A DNA stretch of 5,674 nt from Bacillota bacterium (GTDB taxonomy: Bacteria; Bacillota; Clostridia; UBA1381): contig JAJPXA010000092.1 in assembly GCA_021205715.1 (NCBI GenBank), positions 1 to 5,674 of the forward strand, given 5' to 3'. This document shows, piece after piece, positions 1 through 5,674 of the stretch. The stretch's first letter is position 1; every line of letters starts with the position of its first letter. The notes beneath the pieces were generated by a model. The model saw only the letters and a list, made by a program, of their open reading frames with translations. It ran no database searches and was not told the DNA's origin. The translations under genes were made by a program, and so were the position numbers.

Positions 1-39
1 ATATAAAAGATTTTATGTATACAGGAGAGAAGGCTGAAA

Positions 40-1212
40 ATGGATAAAAGAGAAGCTGCTTTAAAAGCGCATAAGGATTGGAACGGAAAAATTGAGGTAA
101 TTTCCCGCGCGAAGGTAACGACACCGGAGGAACTGTCGGTTGCGTACACTCCCGGAGTTGCCGAACCCTGCGTTGAAATTTCAAAGGATGTTAATCTGTC
201 ATACACCTACACAAGACGCTCTAATCTTGTCGCGGTAATCACGGACGGAACCGCCGTTTTGGGGCTTGGCGATATAGGTCCCGAGGCGGGTATGCCGGTA
301 ATGGAGGGAAAATGCGCGCTGTTTAAAACATTCGCGGATGTTGACGCGTTTCCGCTTTGCATTAAGTCAAAGGATGTCGACGAGATAGTAAACACGGTTA
401 AAAATATTTCCGGCTCATTCGGCGGAATAAATCTTGAGGATATTTCCGCGCCGAGATGTATTGAAATCGAAAGACGCTTAAAGGAGGTCTGCGACATCCC
501 CGTTTTCCACGACGATCAGCACGGAACGGCGGTTGTCGTTTTGGCGGCTGTTTTAAACGCTTTAAAGGTTGTCGGCAAGGATATTACGAAAATCAAGGCG
601 GTCGTAAACGGCGCCGGAAGCGCCGGTATGGCGATAACAAGACTTTTGGTTTCGCGCGGGCTTAAAAACGTTATAATGTGCGACAAATACGGCTCTCTCT
701 ACAGAGGCAATCCAGAGATGAACAGTGAGCAGGCAAAGCTTGCCGAGCTTACAAATCCCGATAATCTTGATGTAAAGCTTGACGAGGCGATTGCGGGCGC
801 CGATTTGTTTATAGGCGTTTCGGCGCCGGGCATACTGACGGCGGAAATGGTGGGGAAGATGAGCGAAATTCCCGTAGTATTCGCTATGGCAAATCCCGTT
901 CCGGAGATTATGCCGGACGAGGCTAAGCGGGCGGGTGTGCGCGTGATAGGCACGGGACGATCGGATTTCCCTAATCAAATAAACAACGTTCTCGCGTTCC
1001 CGGGTATATTCCGCGGCGCTCTCGATGTCCGCGCATCGGATATAAATGAGGAAATGAAGCTCGCGGCGGCGGAGGCGATAGCGTCTATAATTGCGGATGA
1101 TGAGCTTAACGAGGATTATATAATCCCCGACGCGTTCGACAAAAGGGTTTGCGAGTATGTGTCAAAGGCGGTAGCAAAAGCCGCGAAGGACACGGGAGTC
1201 GCAAGAATATAA
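40..1212 (+). CDS. NAD(P)-dependent malic enzyme, short single-module form
   Basis: This cytoplasmic enzyme oxidatively decarboxylates L-malate to pyruvate and CO2 with reduction of NAD(P). The 390-residue protein carries the family signatures in order. The catalytic Tyr lies in SVAYTPGVA (residues 33-41, Tyr36), and the catalytic Lys in EGKCALFK (Lys91). Metal ligands lie in LEDI (Glu133, Asp134) and FHDDQHGT (156-163). The Rossmann dinucleotide loop is GAGSAG (191-196), and TGRSDFPNQINN spans 305-316. Asp215, at the probable end of the second Rossmann strand, suggests a preference for NAD over NADP (inference). The length fits the short bacterial form; the C-terminal phosphotransacetylase-like domain of MaeB-type enzymes is absent. 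The ATG is well placed behind AGGAGAGAAGG (23-33). No terminator separates it from the next gene 52 bases downstream. The enzyme class is near certain; coenzyme and paralog name (maeA, ytsJ or mleA) cannot be fixed from sequence alone. Confidence 0.96.
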   Translation: MDKREAALKAHKDWNGKIEVISRAKVTTPEELSVAYTPGVAEPCVEISKDVNLSYTYTRRSNLVAVITDGTAVLGLGDIGPEAGMPVMEGKCALFKTFADVDAFPLCIKSKDVDEIVNTVKNISGSFGGINLEDISAPRCIEIERRLKEVCDIPVFHDDQHGTAVVVLAAVLNALKVVGKDITKIKAVVNGAGSAGMAITRLLVSRGLKNVIMCDKYGSLYRGNPEMNSEQAKLAELTNPDNLDVKLDEAIAGADLFIGVSAPGILTAEMVGKMSEIPVVFAMANPVPEIMPDEAKRAGVRVIGTGRSDFPNQINNVLAFPGIFRGALDVRASDINEEMKLAAAEAIASIIADDELNEDYIIPDAFDKRVCEYVSKAVAKAAKDTGVARI

Positions 1213-1235
1213 ATTTAAATTACGGGGCATTTTGC

Positions 1236-1250
1236 TCTTATTAAATAAGA
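1236..1250. repeat. 15-base palindrome before the YetA-like gene
   Basis: TCTTATTAAATAAGA is a perfect 7+1+7 palindrome ending directly before the Shine-Dalgarno of the following gene. It could be a small operator or a weak leader hairpin. AT-rich palindromes of this size also arise by chance, so the regulatory reading is weak. Confidence 0.3.
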
Positions 1251-1259
1251 AAGGCGGAG
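1251..1259 (+). promoter_or_regulatory. Ribosome binding site that fixes the start at 1265
   Basis: AAGGCGGAG sits five bases before ATG 1265. A longer reading frame opens at TTG 1232, but that codon has no purine-rich site before it and would put this Shine-Dalgarno inside the coding region. The 11 extra residues do not look like a family N-terminus. ATG 1265 is therefore the preferred start. Confidence 0.75.
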
Positions 1260-1264
1260 TTAAA

Positions 1265-3844
1265 ATGGGGAGAAGAATTGAAATGCACTGGCTCGAAAAC
1301 CGCGCGAAATACGGATATGTCACGTTTGGCGTTCCGTTTGCCAAGGGCGCGGTCGCAGAGGGGGAAAAAATTTGCCTGAATGACGGTAATGGCGTTCAAA
1401 TACCGTGTTCGGCTGAACCGATAGCGTTTTGGGACGACGGAACGATAAAATGGATGTCGTGCAGCGCGGACATACAGACGGATAAGGCATATGTATCCGT
1501 CGGAAACGCTATGGACACAAAGGGCAATATTATTACTGAAACAAGCGACAGTATTGTAATAAATAACGGAGTTATGCAGTACGAATTCCCGAAGCGCGGC
1601 GAGGTTATTATGAAAACCCCATACGCCGACACGACGTTAAAGGTTTTAAACGAAAGCAGGGAAGAGAACGGGGAAGAATATATCGTTAAAACTACCAAAT
1701 ATAAGGGGAAAATCAACACGGTTGAAATTGAGAGAAACACGGGACTTATGTCAACCGTGAAAATAGTCGGCACGCATAAGAGCGGCGCGGGTGATGATTT
1801 TTTGCGTTTTATTGTCAGGATAACGGTTTATTACAAAGAATATGCGGCGCATTTGACGCACACGTTTATATTTGACGGCGATCCGAATGTTGATTTCATA
1901 AAAGGAATCGGCGTTGAATTTACGCGTAAAATGCAGGGAAAGCTCTATAACCGCCGCACAAAGATTGCCGGCGATTACGGCGTTATGCACGAATTGGTTC
2001 AGTATTTCAACATTTGGCGCCCGCGGTCGTTAAGGGATAAATATCCGCAAATGCAGCTTGAGGGAAAAATGCTTGAGCTTGACGAAAGCGACGAGGATAC
2101 CGCGCTTATGATAAAGGACACGGTTGTTTGGGACAGCTATAAGCTCACGCAAATTACCGCCGACAGCTTTGAGGTTTACAAAAAAACGCATGGAAACAAG
2201 GTTACATATATTAAATCATCCTTCGGTCACCGCTCGAACGGTCTTATGTACCTCAGTGACGAGGTCGGCGGTATCGCGGTATCGATGGATAATTTTTGGC
2301 AGAAATATCCGTCGTCGATTATTTCCGACGGTATCAGTACGGACTGCGCGAGCGTTACCGCGTGGATAGTAACACCCGACGCTCCGGCACAGGATTTACG
2401 TCATTACGACACGAAGGCGCACGCGTCGGCGCATTACGAAGGCTTTGACACCATAGGCTCCGACCCTTACGGCATAGCGAACACTAATGAGATAACGCTG
2501 TTTATGTTCGATGAAATTCCGTCCGACGATGAGATTATGGAGCTGTCGAAAAAGGGCGGAAAAAAGCCGGTGTTCTTATGCTCGCCCGAATATTATCACG
2601 AGGTTGAGGCGTTTGGCAAATGGTCGCTTATTTCAAGAAACACGCCGCTTGAAAATTGGCTTGAGGATGAGCTTGACAAAGCTTTTTATTTCTATAAAAA
2701 TGAGATAGAACAGCGCCGTTGGTACGGCTTATGGGATTACGGCGATGTGATGCACACATATGACCGATACAGACATTGCTGGAGATACGACCTCGGCGGT
2801 TACGCTTGGCAAAATACCGAGCTTGTTCCGACACTGTGGCTGTGGTACGCGTTTATGCGCTCAGGCAGAGAGGATATTTTCACCGTCGCGGAGGCTATGT
2901 GCCGCCATTGCGCCGATGTTGATATTTACCATATCGGTGATCTGAAAGGTATGGGCAGCCGCCATAACGTTATCCATTGGGGCGATTCCTGCAAGGAGCC
3001 GCGTATAGCGATGGCGGGTCACCACCGTATGCTATTTTACTTAACGGGCGGCGATTTGAGAATAGGCGATTGCTTAAACGATGTAAAGGATGCGGATTTT
3101 GCGTCGCTGAATATCGACCCCTTGAGATTTTTCTATAAAAAAGAGGAAATGAAGCTTCCCACACACGCGCGTTCGGGCCCCGACTGGACAACGTATATTT
3201 CAAACTGGTTCGTACAGTGGGAAAGATATAAAGACGAGCATTATAAAAACAAAATTAAAACGGGATTTAACGATTTGGCTAATGCTCCGCTTCATTTGAT
3301 ATCCGGTTCTAATTTCGAGTACGACCCCGAAAGCGGTCATTTGGGCTATATCGGCGAAAACGCATCCGGCGGCTCGCATTTGGCGGTATGTATGGGAGGC
3401 CCCGAAACGGCTTTTGAACTGCTTAATTACACAAACGACGAGCGCGTCAGAGAATATATGATTGAATACGGCAGGTTTTATTATATGTCGCCGGAGGAAA
3501 AGCGCGAATATTCAAAAGGACTTGTGGACGGAAACGGCTTTGTCTATCCGTATATGGCGGCGGCAATGGCTGCGTTTGCGGCGCACGAAACGAATGATGA
3601 AGAGCTGGCGTATAAGGTTTGGCAGGTGCTTGTTCATTCTCTCGCCGGCAAGGATAAAAACGAGGGCTTTGACAAGGAAATCGTAAAGAATTATTTCAAC
3701 AATGAAAATTTGGAGGAGATGTTCTGGATTTCCACGAACTTTACGGCGCAGTGGTGTCTTAACACGATAGTGTCGCTTGATTTTACAAGAGAGTATATGA
3801 AGGATACCAAAGAAGAATATGAATTTGAGGATTGGGTGAAATAG
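1265..3844 (+). CDS. Exo-rhamnogalacturonan lyase family protein (PcRGLX/YetA-like)
   Basis: I recognise this 859-residue protein as the YetA/PcRGLX family: an N-terminal RIFT-type beta-barrel, a middle beta-rich domain and a C-terminal alpha/alpha toroid. The founding fungal enzyme (PL26) cleaves rhamnogalacturonan I by beta-elimination, releasing unsaturated galacturonosyl-rhamnose; activity of bacterial YetA-like members is not established. Visible features are the opening YGYVTFGVPFAKGAV (16-30) with WDDGTIKWM (56-64), a beta-rich stretch to about residue 440, and a helical, aromatic-rich remainder. The toroid holds YGLWDYGDVMHTYDRYRHCW (487-506) and a His/Arg-rich stretch with GSRHNVIHWGD (564-574) and GHHRMLFYL (585-593), likely active-site segments (inference). 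Length is close to that of Bacillus YetA, about 860 as I recall. There is no signal peptide, so it should act in the cytoplasm on imported oligosaccharides. No transporter, glycoside hydrolase or regulator for pectin lies nearby in the window. The start is ATG 1265, set by its Shine-Dalgarno. Confidence 0.85.
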   Translation: MGRRIEMHWLENRAKYGYVTFGVPFAKGAVAEGEKICLNDGNGVQIPCSAEPIAFWDDGTIKWMSCSADIQTDKAYVSVGNAMDTKGNIITETSDSIVINNGVMQYEFPKRGEVIMKTPYADTTLKVLNESREENGEEYIVKTTKYKGKINTVEIERNTGLMSTVKIVGTHKSGAGDDFLRFIVRITVYYKEYAAHLTHTFIFDGDPNVDFIKGIGVEFTRKMQGKLYNRRTKIAGDYGVMHELVQYFNIWRPRSLRDKYPQMQLEGKMLELDESDEDTALMIKDTVVWDSYKLTQITADSFEVYKKTHGNKVTYIKSSFGHRSNGLMYLSDEVGGIAVSMDNFWQKYPSSIISDGISTDCASVTAWIVTPDAPAQDLRHYDTKAHASAHYEGFDTIGSDPYGIANTNEITLFMFDEIPSDDEIMELSKKGGKKPVFLCSPEYYHEVEAFGKWSLISRNTPLENWLEDELDKAFYFYKNEIEQRRWYGLWDYGDVMHTYDRYRHCWRYDLGGYAWQNTELVPTLWLWYAFMRSGREDIFTVAEAMCRHCADVDIYHIGDLKGMGSRHNVIHWGDSCKEPRIAMAGHHRMLFYLTGGDLRIGDCLNDVKDADFASLNIDPLRFFYKKEEMKLPTHARSGPDWTTYISNWFVQWERYKDEHYKNKIKTGFNDLANAPLHLISGSNFEYDPESGHLGYIGENASGGSHLAVCMGGPETAFELLNYTNDERVREYMIEYGRFYYMSPEEKREYSKGLVDGNGFVYPYMAAAMAAFAAHETNDEELAYKVWQVLVHSLAGKDKNEGFDKEIVKNYFNNENLEEMFWISTNFTAQWCLNTIVSLDFTREYMKDTKEEYEFEDWVK

Positions 3845-3853
3845 CAATAATCG

Positions 3854-3880
3854 GCAAGGCTCTTAAAATAAGAGCCTTGC
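3854..3880 (+). terminator. 12-bp intercistronic hairpin, weak terminator or processing signal
   Basis: GCAAGGCTCTTA (3854-3865) pairs perfectly with 3869-3880 across an AAA loop, starting nine bases after the stop of the YetA-like gene. GCAA at 3844-3847 could also pair with TTGC at 3881-3884 around a six-base bulge. The following bases (TTGCAATACG) are not a proper T-run. It may therefore be an inefficient Rho-independent terminator, an RNA-stabilising 3' end, or an attenuating hairpin before the next gene, whose Shine-Dalgarno lies just ten bases on. Confidence 0.55.
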
Positions 3881-3899
3881 TTGCAATACGAGGTAAAAT

Positions 3900-4640
3900 A
3901 TGGAATATTTTAACGTTCCGCACATCCCGAACATATGTTCAAAAGGAGTCGTCGCGGATTGCAGAATATCGCCGGAAAGCGTAAAAAAACTTAATTCATT
4001 GGGGATTGAGGTTATTTTGTCGTACAAATCCGAAAATCTGCTGCCGCCTATAAGCGCGCACCCTGATATGACAATACTGCATTTGGGCGGAAACAGGTTT
4101 GTGTGCAGTCCGGATTCGTATGATTATTATAAGGAGCGCTTGAACGGCGCGGACGTTGCACGCGGCGTATGCGTGTTAAAAAAGGATTATCCGAATGATG
4201 TTCCGTACAATATCACGATTTTTGGTGAATACGTATTTTTAAACGCGTCCTCAAATCAAACAGAAATCGCAAAAACGTACGTGAGTTCATCGAAGAAAAT
4301 TTTAAACGTAAAACAGGGCTATACAAAATGCAACATTTGCGTCGTAAGCCGAAATGCGCTGATAACATCGGACACCGGAATTTATAAAACAGCGGTTGAT
4401 AATAAAATAGACGCGCTTTTAATAGAATCGGGTTATATAGAGTTAAAAGGAATGGACTGCGGATTTATCGGCGGCGCGTCGGGACTTATAGCGCCTAATA
4501 TGTTGGCGGTAAACGGAGATATAAAAACGCATCCCGACGGATGCAAAATGATTGAGTTTTGCAAAAAACACGGCGTTGATGTGATTTCTTTAAAAAAAGG
4601 CATTTTGGAAGATATTGGAACGATTTTGCCGATTTTTTAA
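3900..4640 (+). CDS. DUF6873-like (pentein/GME-fold) protein
   Basis: A 246-residue soluble protein with no signal peptide or membrane segment. I recognise the pattern of the DUF6873 'GME fold' family of Clostridia, related in fold to guanidino-group modifying enzymes (arginine deiminase, agmatine deiminase, amidinotransferase). Recalled family landmarks are HPDMTILHLGGN (54-65), QGYTKCNICVVSRNALITSD (139-158) and GFIGGASGL (188-196) followed by NGD (205-207). The family's function is unknown. GGASGL occupies the place where agmatine deiminases carry a GG-x-x-Cys motif, but here that position is Gly, so classical Cys-based hydrolysis looks unlikely (inference from motif position only). The protein has nine Cys, including CNIC (144-147), so metal or redox roles are possible. 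ATG 3900 follows GAGG (3890-3893) at six bases. A hairpin separates it from the YetA-like gene and a strong terminator overlaps its stop. Confidence 0.8.
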   Translation: MEYFNVPHIPNICSKGVVADCRISPESVKKLNSLGIEVILSYKSENLLPPISAHPDMTILHLGGNRFVCSPDSYDYYKERLNGADVARGVCVLKKDYPNDVPYNITIFGEYVFLNASSNQTEIAKTYVSSSKKILNVKQGYTKCNICVVSRNALITSDTGIYKTAVDNKIDALLIESGYIELKGMDCGFIGGASGLIAPNMLAVNGDIKTHPDGCKMIEFCKKHGVDVISLKKGILEDIGTILPIF

Positions 4641-4685
4641 TATCCAACTCAAATAAAGAGTGATTTATTTGAGTTGGATATTTTT
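4640..4685 (+). terminator. Strong Rho-independent terminator after the DUF6873-like gene
   Basis: ATATCCAACTCAAATAAA (4640-4657) pairs perfectly with 4664-4681 around a six-base loop (GAGTGA), giving 18 bp, extendable by one more A-T pair. It runs into five T's (4681-4685). The stem starts within the TAA stop codon. On the minus strand the same hairpin would be followed by an A-run, so it is a canonical terminator only for the plus strand. It also sits 37 bases past the end of the converging minus-strand operon and could still stabilise or end that transcript. Confidence 0.92.
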
Positions 4686-4718
4686 CATTTCAACGCTCCC
4701 TATCGTTTATTTTATGTA

Positions 4719-5111
4719 TCAAAAATCAAAAAAATCCGCAAACAATATAAATCCCAATGCCAATATAAGCAGCTTATCATCGCATTCATCCATCAGCAAA
4801 ATTACGATTACCGCAAAGATTATTATATCGTCAAGCTTGATATTGGCAAGCAGTTTATTTATATTCGATCGTTCGTGCTCCGACTCCGGCTCGCACAGCG
4901 CTTCGCATTCAAGCTCGTTATTATGTATTTCATCGCACACCTCGGCGCCGACGATTGGTATTTCGCTTTTTTCTTCGCATCGGTGTTCTTCATAAAGCTC
5001 TTCGCCAAGCTCTTCACGCTTTTCTTCATTACGCGGCTTCTGCGCGCGCTCACCCCTGTTTCGCCGTTCTATCGGCTGCGGCATATCATTAACGCTGTAT
5101 GTGCGATACAT
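4719..5111 (-). CDS. Small acidic protein with hydrophobic C-terminal tail
   Basis: A 130-residue protein of unknown function, last gene of the minus-strand trio. Residues 1-30 are polar and basic (MYRTYSVNDMPQPIERR opening). Residues 29-80 are strongly acidic, with short Glu-rich runs (EEKREELGEELYEEH) and Cys at 45, 59, 69 and 73. The C-terminus reads LDDIIIFAVIVILLM (93-107), then DECDD (108-112), then LLILALGFILFADFF (114-128). Each hydrophobic stretch is short for a membrane-spanning helix, so it may be a membrane-dipping hairpin or an interaction module. I recall small Clostridia proteins with the same polar head and 'LDDI-hydrophobic-DECDD-hydrophobic' tail, but know no assigned role. 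The start is ATG 5111. A GTG at 5120 opens a frame three codons longer, but it lies within the Shine-Dalgarno GGAGGTGA (5124-5117). An antisense frame of 268 codons covers this region and is judged a shadow. Confidence 0.82.
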   Translation of the reverse strand: MYRTYSVNDMPQPIERRNRGERAQKPRNEEKREELGEELYEEHRCEEKSEIPIVGAEVCDEIHNNELECEALCEPESEHERSNINKLLANIKLDDIIIFAVIVILLMDECDDKLLILALGFILFADFFDF

Positions 5112-5116
5112 CCGGC

Positions 5117-5124
5117 TCACCTCC
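5117..5124 (-). promoter_or_regulatory. Perfect Shine-Dalgarno that rules out the GTG start
   Basis: GGAGGTGA, a full anti-16S match, lies one base after the TAA stop of the 104-residue gene and five bases before ATG 5111. The alternative GTG start at 5120 is part of this site. The proximity to the preceding stop suggests translational coupling. Confidence 0.88.
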
Positions 5125-5125
5125 G

Positions 5126-5440
5126 TTATTGTCTGAAAATTTCAGTGATTTTTGCGATATTAAGCAGCTTCACCGCCGAATCGATTGATCTTTGTCGGCT
5201 TTCGCTCATATACGGTTTCAGCGCCGACAGCAGCCGAGAGCGCTTATCATCGGTGCTTGATGTCATCTTATTCATAATATCCCTCATTTGTAAAATATAC
5301 TCCATACTGTCCGCGCTCGGTGAATTACCGGTTACCGCGCTCGAGCCGCTGTCAGCGGAAAAAGAGCCGATAACCGATTTAATTTTATCCTCCGCACCGT
5401 CGCCGAGTATCCCCTTTATAGTATCCATCGCATCCGCCAT
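5126..5440 (-). CDS. Small helical protein of unknown function
   Basis: A 104-residue soluble protein, middle gene of the minus-strand trio. The N-terminal part is amphipathic helix (MADAMDTIKGILGDGAEDKI), then a Ser/Gly/Ala-rich linker (about 27-45), then a helical C-terminal half. Residues 67-93 (RSRLLSALKPYMSESRQR into SIDSAVKLL) fit a pattern I recall from small Clostridia proteins, 'LL-x-ALKP-hydrophobic, basic, D-x-A-hydrophobic-KLL', often beside a protein with a hydrophobic DECDD-type tail, as here. No catalytic motif, signal peptide, membrane segment or Cys is visible. ATG 5440 follows GAGGG (5455-5451), ten bases away, and this site overlaps the stop of the upstream gene. The conserved pairing with its downstream neighbour suggests a joint structural or surface/spore-associated role, but that is inference. 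Confidence 0.82.
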   Translation of the reverse strand: MADAMDTIKGILGDGAEDKIKSVIGSFSADSGSSAVTGNSPSADSMEYILQMRDIMNKMTSSTDDKRSRLLSALKPYMSESRQRSIDSAVKLLNIAKITEIFRQ

Positions 5441-5453
5441 TTTACCGCTTCCC

Positions 5454-5674
5454 TCATTTCCTTTTGAGAATTTTCAATAAATCTTCCTTGCTTAATCCTG
5501 AAAACGCTTGTTTTACCTCGTTCGGATCGAGCTTTTCAAATTCCTCCATAAGCTTTGCGCGGTCGCTTGAATTAATGCGGCTTTTGAGCATTTTGCCGTC
5601 GGAGGAATTTAAAAAATCGTTTATTTCACGAATTTGATTTTTATTTAACCCGCTTAATATCTGCCTTATTTTAT
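5454..5674 (-). CDS. Small helical protein, 5' end outside the window
   Basis: An open frame enters from the right edge and runs 72 codons to a TGA at 5456-5454, with no in-frame stop. The visible part is a C-terminal segment: LSGLNKNQIREINDFLN, then charged helices around DGKMLKSRINSSDRAKLMEE, then LDPNEVKQAFSGLSKEDLLK and a basic end (ILKRK). Two similar phrases, 'LSGLNKNQIREI' and 'FSGLSKEDLLKI', suggest a repeated short helical motif. There is no credible start within the visible part: the first internal Met is at visible residue 28, with no Shine-Dalgarno before it. The stop is 13 bases before the next gene's ATG and overlaps its Shine-Dalgarno, so it is the first visible gene of a coupled operon. 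Function unknown; helical composition, lack of stops and gene spacing support it as real. Confidence 0.72.
   Translation of the reverse strand, partial: KIRQILSGLNKNQIREINDFLNSSDGKMLKSRINSSDRAKLMEEFEKLDPNEVKQAFSGLSKEDLLKILKRK

Noticed and set aside
1..39. AT-rich start of the window as a promoter for malic enzyme
   Set aside because: TATAAA at 2-7 resembles a -10 box, but the -35 region lies outside the window, so it cannot be judged.
562..978. 138-codon minus-strand frame inside the malic enzyme gene
   Set aside because: Shadow of a highly conserved coding region; the translation has no recognisable domain.
1213..1264. Promoter between malic enzyme and the YetA-like gene
   Set aside because: I could not find a convincing -35/-10 pair with normal spacing in this short AT-rich gap.
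3512..3847. 111-codon minus-strand frame under the 3' end of the YetA-like gene
   Set aside because: Fully inside a well-supported gene on the other strand, with no protein-family resemblance.
4660..4995. Ser-rich 111-codon plus-strand frame
   Set aside because: The Ser runs are the antisense of Glu/Asp/Cys codons in the acidic protein; it starts in the terminator loop and has no ribosome binding site.
4674..5480. A 268-codon plus-strand open frame antisense to the small-gene trio
   Set aside because: It starts inside the terminator stem, has no Shine-Dalgarno, its translation is a low-complexity mix rich in Ile, Phe, Ser and Leu, and it lies opposite two minus-strand frames with strong ribosome sites and protein-like composition.

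Overview
The window looks like part of a chromosome from an anaerobic Clostridia-type (Bacillota) bacterium, probably gut-associated. The evidence is strong AGGAGG-type Shine-Dalgarno sites, mixed GC content with AT-rich intergenic gaps, tight gene packing, and protein families typical of Clostridia: a short malic enzyme, a YetA-like protein, a DUF6873-type protein and small acidic/hydrophobic orphan proteins. I cannot assign a genus. I see no insertion sequence, phage gene, CRISPR array, tRNA or rRNA.

Plus strand, 40-4640, holds three co-directional genes. The first is a single-domain malic enzyme (malate to pyruvate). It is followed after 52 bases, with no terminator between, by an 859-residue cytoplasmic protein that I recognise as the PcRGLX/YetA-like exo-rhamnogalacturonan lyase family (PL26-related). 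A perfect 12-bp hairpin with a poor U-tract separates this from a 246-residue protein resembling the DUF6873 'GME-fold' (pentein-like) family. That gene ends in a strong 18-bp hairpin followed by a T-run, the clearest terminator in the window.

Minus strand, 5674-4719, holds three tightly packed small genes converging on the plus-strand block. In transcription order they are a 5'-truncated helical protein entering from the window edge, a 104-residue helical protein, and a 130-residue protein with a highly acidic, Cys-containing middle and a hydrophobic/acidic/hydrophobic C-terminus. Gaps are 13-14 bases, and each downstream Shine-Dalgarno lies at or over the preceding stop codon, so they are probably translated as one coupled operon. 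Their function is unknown.

Working together: pectin (rhamnogalacturonan) breakdown and malate decarboxylation both feed pyruvate, so the first two genes could belong to one carbon-catabolic unit, but this is inference and they may simply be neighbours. Nothing connects the DUF6873-like protein or the minus-strand trio to them. The most interesting material is the minus-strand trio of small proteins and the pentein-like protein, which appears to lack the usual catalytic Cys.
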